This document shows positions 6,053 through 11,908 of a stretch of 11,908 nt of DNA, one piece after another. The stretch's first letter is position 1. Every line of letters starts with the position of its first letter. The notes under the pieces are model-generated. The model was not told the origin of the DNA and did no database searches. It saw nothing but the letters and a program-made list of their open reading frames with translations. The position numbers were made by a program, and so were the translations under genes. Source of the stretch: Hirschia sp964351655 (GTDB taxonomy: Bacteria; Pseudomonadota; Alphaproteobacteria; Caulobacterales; Hyphomonadaceae); the NCBI GenBank assembly GCA_964351655.1, contig CAYGPD010000064.1, forward strand, positions 1-11,908. Reading direction: 5' to 3'.

Positions 6053-7770
6053 TAGATCGCTCCCTTTTTCATTTGTTCTGCCGCATAGTTGGCGGCCCGT
6101 GCCGTGAGCGCCATATAAGTCAATGATGGATTTTGCGATGCACATGACGCCATACATGCTCCATCCGTTACAAAAAGGTTTGGTACATCGTGAGACTGGC
6201 ACCATTTATTCAACACAGATTTTTTGGGATCAGCGCCCATACACGCCCCGCCCATTTCGTGTGTTCTTGTTCCCACTTGAATATGCTTATTAGGATCAGC
6301 AACATAGCTTTGAACATCTATGCATCCGCCCGCAATCAAAATGTCTTTTGCATCTTTAGCCGCTTGCATCATCATTTTACGCTCATTCTCGCGACCATAT
6401 GCATCTATATGAAGTTGAGGAATGCCCCATTTATCGGTTTTAGTCGGATGTAGACTGACCATATTGTCGTAATATGGAAGAATTTCTCCAAACATTCCCA
6501 TAGCAATACGCCACGGTTGAGGGGTTCCAACTGCATCCTTTACTGCAGCGCCAATGCCGGCAGACTTCGCTGTATTGCCCTTTCGTGGCCGTTCAGCCCC
6601 GTGCCCCTGATATCCAAAGCCACGCACAAAATCGACATCATCAGATTTTTCATGCCTAAAATTAGGAACATAAATATTTGTGGGCCGCCTCCCGAAAGAA
6701 TAACGGTCCTCAAATCCTGGTACGGTCCCTGAAGCACCTGCGCCGCCGAAATGATCCATAATATAGTGCCCAAGCATACCACTTGAGTTCCCAATACCAT
6801 TGGGGTGGACCTCAGATTTAGAATTGAGCATTATTTGGACAGACCCCAGCGCAGATGCACATAGAAACACTGTCTTGGCGTGATAGGTTTTCACTTCGTT
6901 GGTGTTATGATCGATCGTCGATACACCAGTTGCTCTGCCTGTTTCTGAATCAAATTCTACTGACGTTACAATTGCATCTGTTACAACCGTAAGATTTCCA
7001 GTGCGACGCGCAGCAGGCAGCGTTGAAGAAAGTGAACAGAAATATGCTCCAAATGAACACCCTTGCGAACATTGGTTTCGCGCCTGACATGGCCCTCGCC
7101 CTAGCTCGGTATGCACATCTTTTGCTTCTGATAAATTTGCGCAACGTCCAATAACCATGGCACGATCGCTGCCGCTAGCCTTCAAATTATCGGATACAAA
7201 CTGCTCAGCACAGCTCATCTCCCATGGCTTCAGAAACTCGCCATCTGGTAAGTTTTTTAAACCGTCTTTATTGCCTGATATACCCGCAAATTTCTCAACA
7301 TAATCATACCACGGCGCAACATCATCATATCCAATTGGCCACGCTATACCATGCCCATCTTTTGCATTGGCTTCAAAGTCTTTAGGCCCCCAACGATAAG
7401 ATTGACGCCCCCACGTAATTGAACGCCCGCCAAGCTGATATCCTCGCGTCCACATAAAAGGACGCGCTTCAGGATTTGAATATGGGTATTCTTTTTCATC
7501 TACGAAAAATTGAGATACGTGAGACCAATAAGGATAAGACTTTTCTTTCAGGTCACGATAGCGCTCTTCTTCATCATATATTTCAGGCATCATTGCCCGG
7601 TTATATAACTCCCAAGGTAGCATCATATCGGTGTATTCTTCACCCTGATGCTCAACATCGCGGCCACGCTCAACAACGAGGGTTTTAAATCCCTTTTCAC
7701 AAAACTCCTTGGCTGCCCAACCGCCGGTAATGCCGGAGCCAACGACGACTACATCAAACTCATCGGCCAT
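6052..7770 (-). CDS. GMC family FAD dehydrogenase, putative glycoside 3-dehydrogenase large subunit
   Basis: This is a flavoprotein of the GMC family, in the branch containing gluconate, sorbitol and glucoside-3 dehydrogenase large subunits. It has 572 residues. The FAD dinucleotide-binding motif is GSGITGG at 11-17 with Glu35 at the end of strand 2. The C-terminal active site pair is His504 (THEMGG) and Asn547 (ASQNPSLTYMAL), the His/Asn arrangement of pyranose-oxidase-like enzymes. Cys228, Cys234 and Cys238 form C-X5-C-X3-C, the spacing of the [3Fe-4S] site in FAD glucose dehydrogenase alpha subunits. There is no signal peptide of its own. Such subunits are exported together with a Tat-signal partner, here the overlapping upstream gene. 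I chose the ATG at 7770 (MADEFDVVVVG) because AGGAGA lies 6 bp upstream and the flavin motif starts at the normal distance. It overlaps the upstream gene by 11 bp, implying coupling. Oxidation at C3 is inferred from the DUF1080 neighbour. Confidence 0.88.
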   Translation of the reverse strand: MADEFDVVVVGSGITGGWAAKEFCEKGFKTLVVERGRDVEHQGEEYTDMMLPWELYNRAMMPEIYDEEERYRDLKEKSYPYWSHVSQFFVDEKEYPYSNPEARPFMWTRGYQLGGRSITWGRQSYRWGPKDFEANAKDGHGIAWPIGYDDVAPWYDYVEKFAGISGNKDGLKNLPDGEFLKPWEMSCAEQFVSDNLKASGSDRAMVIGRCANLSEAKDVHTELGRGPCQARNQCSQGCSFGAYFCSLSSTLPAARRTGNLTVVTDAIVTSVEFDSETGRATGVSTIDHNTNEVKTYHAKTVFLCASALGSVQIMLNSKSEVHPNGIGNSSGMLGHYIMDHFGGAGASGTVPGFEDRYSFGRRPTNIYVPNFRHEKSDDVDFVRGFGYQGHGAERPRKGNTAKSAGIGAAVKDAVGTPQPWRIAMGMFGEILPYYDNMVSLHPTKTDKWGIPQLHIDAYGRENERKMMMQAAKDAKDILIAGGCIDVQSYVADPNKHIQVGTRTHEMGGACMGADPKKSVLNKWCQSHDVPNLFVTDGACMASCASQNPSLTYMALTARAANYAAEQMKKGAI

Positions 7771-8335
7771 ATGCATTCTCCTGCATGAGTGTTTCGTATT
7801 CACTGAGTGTTAGATTTCCAGCATAACGCCCAGGCACAGGCACATAGTCTTTGCTGGCTTGTTCGGAAGTGTAATACACATGGAAGATGATCTCTTTGAG
7901 ATGACGATAACCCGCGCTATCGATTGCCTCTTCATCTGAAAAAGCCACCTTGTCGACATCCTCAAGAATAGAAAATCGTGCGTCTCGGGGCAATTTTAGA
8001 AAATCTTTGTTGTAAGCGCCACGGGCCAAGCCATCAAATGCTGCCAATTGGTCGCGAAACAGTGCTTTCGTAGTTTCGCTAGCCCAAGAGAGCATTAGCG
8101 CATCTATCACTGCTGCAACCTGAGCATCTTTAGCACCCGGTGTGGCAGTTACGGGTATCATCAATTCGGACACATCATGAAGCGTCGTGAGCTCCTTGGC
8201 ATTGAAGAACTGGCCACCCTTTGCAATGTGCTCCACATCCCCCTCATCGCTAGCACACCCAACTAGCCCAGTTGCACTTACGACAAATAAAGCCCCTCCA
8301 ATAAAGAGGCGTCTATTTATTTTTATCTCACTCAT
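7760..8335 (-). CDS. gluconate 2-dehydrogenase subunit 3-like Tat lipoprotein (small subunit)
   Basis: This is the small partner subunit of a GMC dehydrogenase. It helps fold the large subunit and carries it through the Tat pathway to the periplasm. It has 191 residues. The N-terminus has a twin-arginine motif (NRRLFIGG, Arg8-Arg9), a hydrophobic stretch and a lipobox GLVGC (Cys27), so it should be membrane-anchored. The mature part matches the family pattern: FFNAKELTTLHDVSELMIPVT (start of the conserved domain), a helical middle, and a C-terminal PVPGRYAGNLTLSEYE. The start at 8335 has GAGAG 6-7 bp upstream. It lies 38 bp after the beta-propeller gene and overlaps the GMC gene by 11 bp. A third, cytochrome c subunit, often present in related complexes, is not in this window. 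Confidence 0.85.
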   Translation of the reverse strand: MSEIKINRRLFIGGALFVVSATGLVGCASDEGDVEHIAKGGQFFNAKELTTLHDVSELMIPVTATPGAKDAQVAAVIDALMLSWASETTKALFRDQLAAFDGLARGAYNKDFLKLPRDARFSILEDVDKVAFSDEEAIDSAGYRHLKEIIFHVYYTSEQASKDYVPVPGRYAGNLTLSEYETLMQENAYGR

Positions 8336-8373
8336 AATTTTCTCTCAATTATGTTTATAGATTGGGTGGTAGT

Positions 8374-9759
8374 TTATGGTTTAGCCAAAACAGTACCGAC
8401 AATATCTGTGTCGAAGTCTTGGAAATGCGTGTAGCGACCTTGCATCCACAACAGTACTTTATACCCCTCGCCCGTTACGATGATTGGTCGGATATTGCGC
8501 TCTTCAGAGCTGGTTGTTACAGGTATCCACTCAATAGTATCTGTAGAGTCATCCGACTCTATTCTCGCCATATAAATCTCGTGTGTTCCTGTTGGAAAAC
8601 CACCTTTATTTGGATCAACATTTGTCGAGATAGTAATATTTTGAGGGTCATCAGGGTCAATCGCCAACAGACCAGTATAGCTTGCCTCGACCTCATATAA
8701 ATGCGGGCCAGCGTAGGCGATTTCTCGATCATTCCAATTAGAACCAGTCCATGACGCTAAACGGAAACGATTGTCCTGATTGCTATTGTAGAGAGAGTAG
8801 CCAATATGAGGGTTGCTTTGCCCATCAACCTCAACATCTATTGTCCAAGCTGCTCCCGGAACACTGCCAAACCCGTCCGGCTTTAGAGCAGACTCACTTC
8901 CCTTAAAGACTTTTTCTGCAATAGATGTTCGCAAGGGGCCGCTGGACAGCTCATTTACCCACTCTCCATTTGCAGAAGAAAAAGAAGTGCCATCAAACTC
9001 AGCATAGTAAAGGCTGTTTCCGTAGTTACGCGGATGTGCATCAGTAAAGGAAACACCGATTGTATCCTTATCTACCTGCACATATCGCGCATAGGGGCGC
9101 TGCGTTCCATCTACTTCATCTGATAGAAAGTGCGTAGGCCTACTCCAGCTACTCCCGTCATCATCCGAAGTTATGAAATTTGGATTGTAATCTGGCCCGT
9201 TCCTATAGAAGTTATAGACTTTATTTAGAGCATTTATTTCGTATAAATTCATATAAGTCACGCCGCCCCATCCAGAGCCTTTTGGCAACTCAAATGGATG
9301 CGTAAAAGTCTGCGTCTCGCCCCAGTTCAGATAGTCATCTGGTTCTGAAATAGCGTAGTAATGTTCGGTTTCTCGCCCGTGTTTAGCCCACATAGCCACA
9401 AGCCTATTGTCATCTCGAATATGGAAGACTGGCGCATCATGGTCATCAATTTCAAATTCAGGATGTAGAGTTGTTTGTCCCTCAAATAGGCCTGTTTCCA
9501 AGTCATAAACCCCAACCTTAACATCTCCATCAATGCCACTAATACCGCCAACAATTAGTTTGCCGTTTGATATCACAACGCGAGGATCTTGATACCAACA
9601 CCACCCCGCATCGCTTAACAATGTTGTTGCTTGAAACATCTCAGGCACATCGCTCGCCGTTTTATGGACTTCGAAATGGGTCCGACATCCCGATAGCAAC
9701 ACGGCAGATATTGCAATTTGAAACGAAACACGTGCAACTGTCCCAAGGGATGGTCTCAT
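8374..9759 (-). CDS. BNR_4-type beta-propeller lipoprotein, candidate polysaccharide lyase or glycan-binding protein
   Basis: This is an exported lipoprotein of 461 residues whose mature part resembles BNR_4 family seven-bladed beta-propellers. That group includes ulvan-type polysaccharide lyases (PL24/PL25-like) and many proteins of unknown role. The signal ends in LLSGC (Cys25). Conserved features are WCWYQDPR (53-60), DDHDAPVF with His107 (105-112), His127 in WAKHG, VTYMNLY (167-173), RPYARY (221-226) and FTDAHPR (238-244). Histidine, tyrosine and arginine residues at such positions are the candidate catalytic set of propeller lyases, but this needs alignment. I chose the ATG at 9759 because GGAGGAGGA (9764-9772) lies just upstream and a clean signal peptide follows. 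A reading from 9804 would add 15 charged residues before it. It is the first gene of the operon with the GMC and DUF1080 genes. It could also be a non-catalytic binding protein. Confidence 0.72.
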   Translation of the reverse strand: MRPSLGTVARVSFQIAISAVLLSGCRTHFEVHKTASDVPEMFQATTLLSDAGWCWYQDPRVVISNGKLIVGGISGIDGDVKVGVYDLETGLFEGQTTLHPEFEIDDHDAPVFHIRDDNRLVAMWAKHGRETEHYYAISEPDDYLNWGETQTFTHPFELPKGSGWGGVTYMNLYEINALNKVYNFYRNGPDYNPNFITSDDDGSSWSRPTHFLSDEVDGTQRPYARYVQVDKDTIGVSFTDAHPRNYGNSLYYAEFDGTSFSSANGEWVNELSSGPLRTSIAEKVFKGSESALKPDGFGSVPGAAWTIDVEVDGQSNPHIGYSLYNSNQDNRFRLASWTGSNWNDREIAYAGPHLYEVEASYTGLLAIDPDDPQNITISTNVDPNKGGFPTGTHEIYMARIESDDSTDTIEWIPVTTSSEERNIRPIIVTGEGYKVLLWMQGRYTHFQDFDTDIVGTVLAKP

Positions 9760-9902
9760 ATTGTCCTCCTCCATAGCTCTGAATTTTTTGAGCAATTTTT
9801 GCATTGCCTTTTTGATCAGAGTTAAGTCTTAATCGAGGGCAAACGACTCAGAATTGGAAGTTAAAAACTGATATTTAACGGTTAAAGAATAGATGTAACA
9901 AA
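9760..9902. promoter_or_regulatory. divergent promoter region with GTTAAA-type repeats
   Basis: These 143 bp separate the propeller operon from the membrane regulator. GTTAAA occurs at 9860-9865 and again at 9881-9886, a 21-bp step (two helical turns). Between them TTTAAC (9874-9879) forms a dyad with the first copy (GTTAAA-N8-TTTAAC). TTAAG-T-CTTAA (9822-9832) is a further perfect short palindrome of the same flavour. OmpR/ToxR-type winged helices bind repeats with helical-turn spacing, so these are plausible operator sites of the divergent regulator. The very strong ribosome binding site for the propeller gene lies at 9764-9772. I see no certain -35/-10 pair. Confidence 0.42.
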
Positions 9903-11135
9903 TTGAAAAAAAACAACTTTAATGATATTCAAATCCGCAAATATTTAGATGAACTCATCGCTTCTGGCGCGATTGGCAATGCACACACTTATCGGCAACT
10001 TTTGTTATATCTCGCCGAAAAGGCTTTAGACGGTTCAACATCCACTCCCAAAGAAGTTGAAATTGCACAGGATGTGTTTGGAAAGACGGACTTTTCACAA
10101 CCCACAGATTCTTCAGTGCGTGTCTACATTCATAATCTAAGAAAGAAGCTAGAGACTTATTACGCTGATACTGAAAATTCTTCAGATATCTTCTTTTACA
10201 TCCCCAAAGGTAGCTATTCCCTCAAATGGCGAAGGGGCAACGAGAAAGCACAAACGAGCACAGCACTCAAAATTTTGAGATGCCCTACGTTTCGGTACTT
10301 TGCAGCTGCCTTTCTCATCGTTCTTGTTGGCGCAATCGGCTATAGCTTTGGTACCATTAATAACAACACATCCATGTCCACTACGCAAAGTCAACATCCC
10401 ATCTGGGGCGGTATTCGTAAAAACAAAATAGATACAATCATCGTAATTGGCGACCTATACCATTACACTGAAACAGATACGCAAACAGGCCATGTTCGGA
10501 TGGTACGAGACTTTAGCATAAACAGCGATCAAAGTGTGGAAGCACTAAAACAATCAACAAACACCTCCACCGTAAAGATAGATATCTCGCCCTTAAAATA
10601 TTTTGGTAAAGGAACTGTTTTTTCATTGCCCTTTCTTACCAAAGAACTTCAGGGACACACACGCATAACTTTGAAAATGTCGTCTCAATTGACGGCAGAC
10701 GATATTCGTAAAAATAACATCGTTTATATAGGTCTATTTAAATCATTAGGCACGTTGCAAGACATATATAAAGGTACCCCTTTTCTACTTTCCGACAATT
10801 ATGAGTACTTAACGGATATGCGGGACCAACAAAATTATACCGTCGAGGGCGATGCAGATAAAACCCATACCGATTACGGCATTTACACCCAGCACAAAAC
10901 GGCAAACGGAAACATAATTATAACTCTAGCTTCCTTTACCGAAACAGCATTACTACAAATGACAGAGCAATTGACATCGAACAAAACAACTTTTGATCAA
11001 GAAAGCACATCAAATAATATTCAAGATATGGCGCTCTTCTTCTCAGTTTCTGGTTACAATCGCACGAACATAAAAACAAACCTCATTGCCCAGACACCTT
11101 TGGATCAAACCCAAATATGGCATCAAGTTCAATGA
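9903..11135 (+). CDS. ToxR/CadC-like membrane-anchored winged-helix transcriptional regulator
   Basis: This is a one-component regulator that binds DNA in the cytoplasm and probably senses in the periplasm. It has 410 residues. Residues about 1-110 form a Trans_reg_C-like winged helix related to domains often seen in front of membrane regulators. They include the helical HTYRQLLLYLAEKAL, EVEIAQDVFGKTDF, the recognition helix SSVRVYIHNLRKKLETYY (70-87) and a wing FFYIPKGSYSLKW (97-109). A single hydrophobic helix at about 131-149 (FRYFAAAFLIVLVGAIGYSF) follows a basic stretch, consistent with the N-terminus inside. Residues about 160-410 form a soluble domain I cannot name, with segments such as TIIVIGDLYHYTETD, NNIVYIGLFKSLGTL and NGNIIITLASF. 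The only usable start is TTG at 9903, since an in-frame stop lies at 9876-9878 and no ATG fits. The ribosome binding site is weak, so low expression is likely. It diverges from the propeller/GMC/DUF1080 operon, its presumed target. Confidence 0.78.
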   Translation: MKKNNFNDIQIRKYLDELIASGAIGNAHTYRQLLLYLAEKALDGSTSTPKEVEIAQDVFGKTDFSQPTDSSVRVYIHNLRKKLETYYADTENSSDIFFYIPKGSYSLKWRRGNEKAQTSTALKILRCPTFRYFAAAFLIVLVGAIGYSFGTINNNTSMSTTQSQHPIWGGIRKNKIDTIIVIGDLYHYTETDTQTGHVRMVRDFSINSDQSVEALKQSTNTSTVKIDISPLKYFGKGTVFSLPFLTKELQGHTRITLKMSSQLTADDIRKNNIVYIGLFKSLGTLQDIYKGTPFLLSDNYEYLTDMRDQQNYTVEGDADKTHTDYGIYTQHKTANGNIIITLASFTETALLQMTEQLTSNKTTFDQESTSNNIQDMALFFSVSGYNRTNIKTNLIAQTPLDQTQIWHQVQ

Positions 11136-11140
11136 CTCAA

Positions 11141-11455
11141 CATGGCCGTCCGAAACATTTAGTGACAGACTGATTGCGTTCTTATGGAGCAGCCATGAAA
11201 GAAATTGGAAACTCTGATAATCAAGTCACGGGACGATGTCTAAACAACAGATGTGAAAACTCTCATCAACCTTTTCGACGACGAGAAAAGATAATGAACA
11301 AGTTCCGGCAGTCAAAAAGCTTACAGAAATTCGCTGCCATTTAATCGTCAATTCACAATCACTTCAATCTGGAGCGACACCTCTACTCAAGACCAAATTT
11401 CAAACGAAATCGCGACCTCGCATTGAGCGAATGGCGACAACTTTTTGCAAGCTAA
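11141..11455 (+). pseudogene. IS6 family transposase fragment with two nonsense codons
   Basis: Read in the frame of CAT-GGC-CGT (11141), the translation gives H-G-R-P-K-H-L-V-T-D, matching the YG-P...ITD region of the left-edge copy. A TGA (11171-11173) replaces the Arg or Lys after the second catalytic Asp. A TAA (11342-11344) replaces the Gln of the I-Q-S-S motif. The rest, including NNRCENSHQPFRRRE and the ...EWRQLFAS end with stop at 11453-11455, stays in one frame. The gene is dead by point mutation as well as by loss of its 5' half. It is longer than the second copy by about 35 codons. Confidence 0.85.
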
Positions 11456-11506
11456 AAAAACGACCGCCCCAGTCACTCAGAGACCGGTTAGCTTTTGTCT
11501 GACACC
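11141..11506 (+). mobile_element. IS6 family tail remnant (third copy, right end kept)
   Basis: This third IS6 piece has the same orientation as the other two. Similarity to the transposase begins at about 11141, only 5 bp after the regulator's stop, and runs through the right end ACCGGTTAGCTTTTGTCTG at 11483-11501, closing near 11506. The spacer after the dead gene (11456-11482) is nearly the same as in the second copy, so copies two and three come from one IS lineage. The left end is missing, so no target duplication can be assessed. Confidence 0.85.
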
Positions 11507-11620
11507 ACCGCCATTCAGTCCGGCTGTTTCTGATAATGCCGTTCTCTCTCAAAATATTACCGATTTAACCGTTGAATCGCCCCGAGTTTATCGAAGGCTG
11601 TTTTATTTGAGTCATGCTAC

Positions 11621-11639
11621 ACGAGCCGACTCGGCTTGT
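11621..11639. repeat. short GC-rich hairpin next to the IS3 transposase stop
   Basis: ACGAGCCG at 11621-11628 pairs with CGGCTTGT at 11632-11639 around a 3-nt loop, with one G-U pair. It lies 3 bp beyond the IS3 transposase stop and could be the element's terminator or part of its subterminal structure. A T-run is not present directly after it on either strand. Confidence 0.4.
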
Positions 11640-11641
11640 TG

Positions 11642-11908
11642 CTAAAAAAGTTTTTCATACTCAGCGGGCGATACGTAATTCAGCACGCCATACAAGCGAC
11701 GGCTATTAAACCACTCAACCCATGTTGCTGTCGCTAATTCAACTTGGTCAAGATTTTTCCAAGGGCCTTCCTTCGTTCAACGGCGCAGCGCGCAACCGCC
11801 TCCTTGCTGTTCAGGAGCTGATGCCAGATTTTATGAATGCCGTAGTTACGAAAGCTATCCTCCCAGATTTCATTGATCTTAAGCTATAGCTCCTCGTCTC
11901 GCTTGAGC
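11642..11908 (-). pseudogene. IS3 family transposase (orfB) remnant with its catalytic core deleted
   Basis: Two conserved ends of IS3 OrfB are joined directly. From the right edge to about 11777 the frame reads LKRDEEL-stop-LKINEIWEDSFRNYG, then IHKIWHQLLN...VARCAVER, the HTH_21 helix region, with an in-frame TAG at 11884-11886. From about 11776 to the stop at 11642-11644, a different frame reads GPWKNLDQVELATATW, then VEWFNSRRLYGVLNYVSPAEYEKLF, the normal OrfB C-terminus. The DD-E integrase core that should lie between them is missing and the junction shifts frame. The element is inactive. The upstream part, including any OrfA, is beyond the window. Confidence 0.8.

Larger units (their letters stand above)
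11573..11908 (-). mobile_element. IS3 family element remnant, right end (continues past window edge)
   Basis: The transposase remnant reads on the minus strand and stops at 11642. Beyond it, TGAATCGCCCCGAGTTTATC at 11573-11592, followed by GAAGGCTGTT, resembles from memory the terminal inverted repeat of IS3-subgroup elements (TGAACCGCCCCGG...GGAGGCTG). I therefore place the right end at 11573. A GC-rich hairpin (11621-11639) lies between the end and the gene. The 66 bp between this end and the neighbouring IS6 tail (11507-11572) show nothing I can assign. Confidence 0.6.

Noticed and set aside
6053..6205. N-terminal extension of the DUF1080 protein to 6205
   Set aside because: The extra residues are the GMC gene read in another frame. 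The ATG at 6052 has a ribosome binding site and starts a clean lipoprotein signal.
11445..11645. 66-codon open frame on the plus strand at the IS6/IS3 junction
   Set aside because: It begins inside the dead transposase end and crosses the IS6 right end and the IS3 terminal repeat, so it is a chance frame.
1..11908. CRISPR array, tRNA, rRNA, riboswitch or toxin-antitoxin pair
   Set aside because: I saw no regularly spaced repeats, cloverleaf-like segment, conserved leader structure or small paired genes on either strand.

Overview
The window looks like accessory DNA from a moderately AT-leaning Gram-negative bacterium, most likely a marine or aquatic alphaproteobacterium of the Caulobacterales/Hyphomonadaceae kind. 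That placement is an inference from the gene set: a Tat/lipoprotein GMC dehydrogenase pair, a DUF1080 lipoprotein, a membrane-tethered winged-helix regulator and an IS6 family transposase. No rRNA, tRNA or universal marker is present to confirm it.

Layout. Positions 1-408 are the 3' half of an IS6 family element that runs off the left edge. Module A (about 409-4400) holds a minus-strand operon doxX-like > zinc-free quinone oxidoreductase > pirin (2713 down to 423). A LysR-type regulator (2858-3763) diverges from it, followed by an exported SnoaL/DUF4440-like protein (3875-4351). A 5'-truncated IS6 tail (4446-4699) separates this from module B. Module B (4706-11135) holds a minus-strand four-gene operon: a BNR_4-type beta-propeller lipoprotein, a Tat-signal gluconate-2-dehydrogenase-subunit-3-like lipoprotein, a GMC flavoprotein with a Cys cluster, and a tandem DUF1080 lipoprotein. 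A ToxR/CadC-like single-pass membrane regulator diverges from it (9903-11135). A third IS6 tail, with two nonsense codons (11141-11506), follows. The right edge holds the end of an IS3 family element (about 11573-11908) whose transposase has lost its catalytic core.

How the genes may work together. Module A resembles redox/electrophile-stress clusters in which a LysR regulator controls a divergent DoxX/oxidoreductase/pirin operon. Module B reads as an extracytoplasmic carbohydrate system. The propeller protein would bind or cleave a glycan. The GMC/subunit-3 complex would oxidise a glycoside, plausibly at C3, using FAD and possibly a [3Fe-4S] cluster. The DUF1080 protein would cleave the resulting 3-keto-glycoside. 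The divergent membrane regulator would sense a periplasmic cue and bind GTTAAA-type repeats in the shared promoter region. The combination of propeller, 3-keto chemistry and membrane regulator is the most interesting part of the window.

Architecture. All three IS6 pieces lie in the same orientation and keep their right end. In both modules the minus-strand operon stops 6-14 bp from an IS6 right end and the last plus-strand gene stops shortly before the next IS6 piece, so the modules look like cassettes bounded by IS6 tails.
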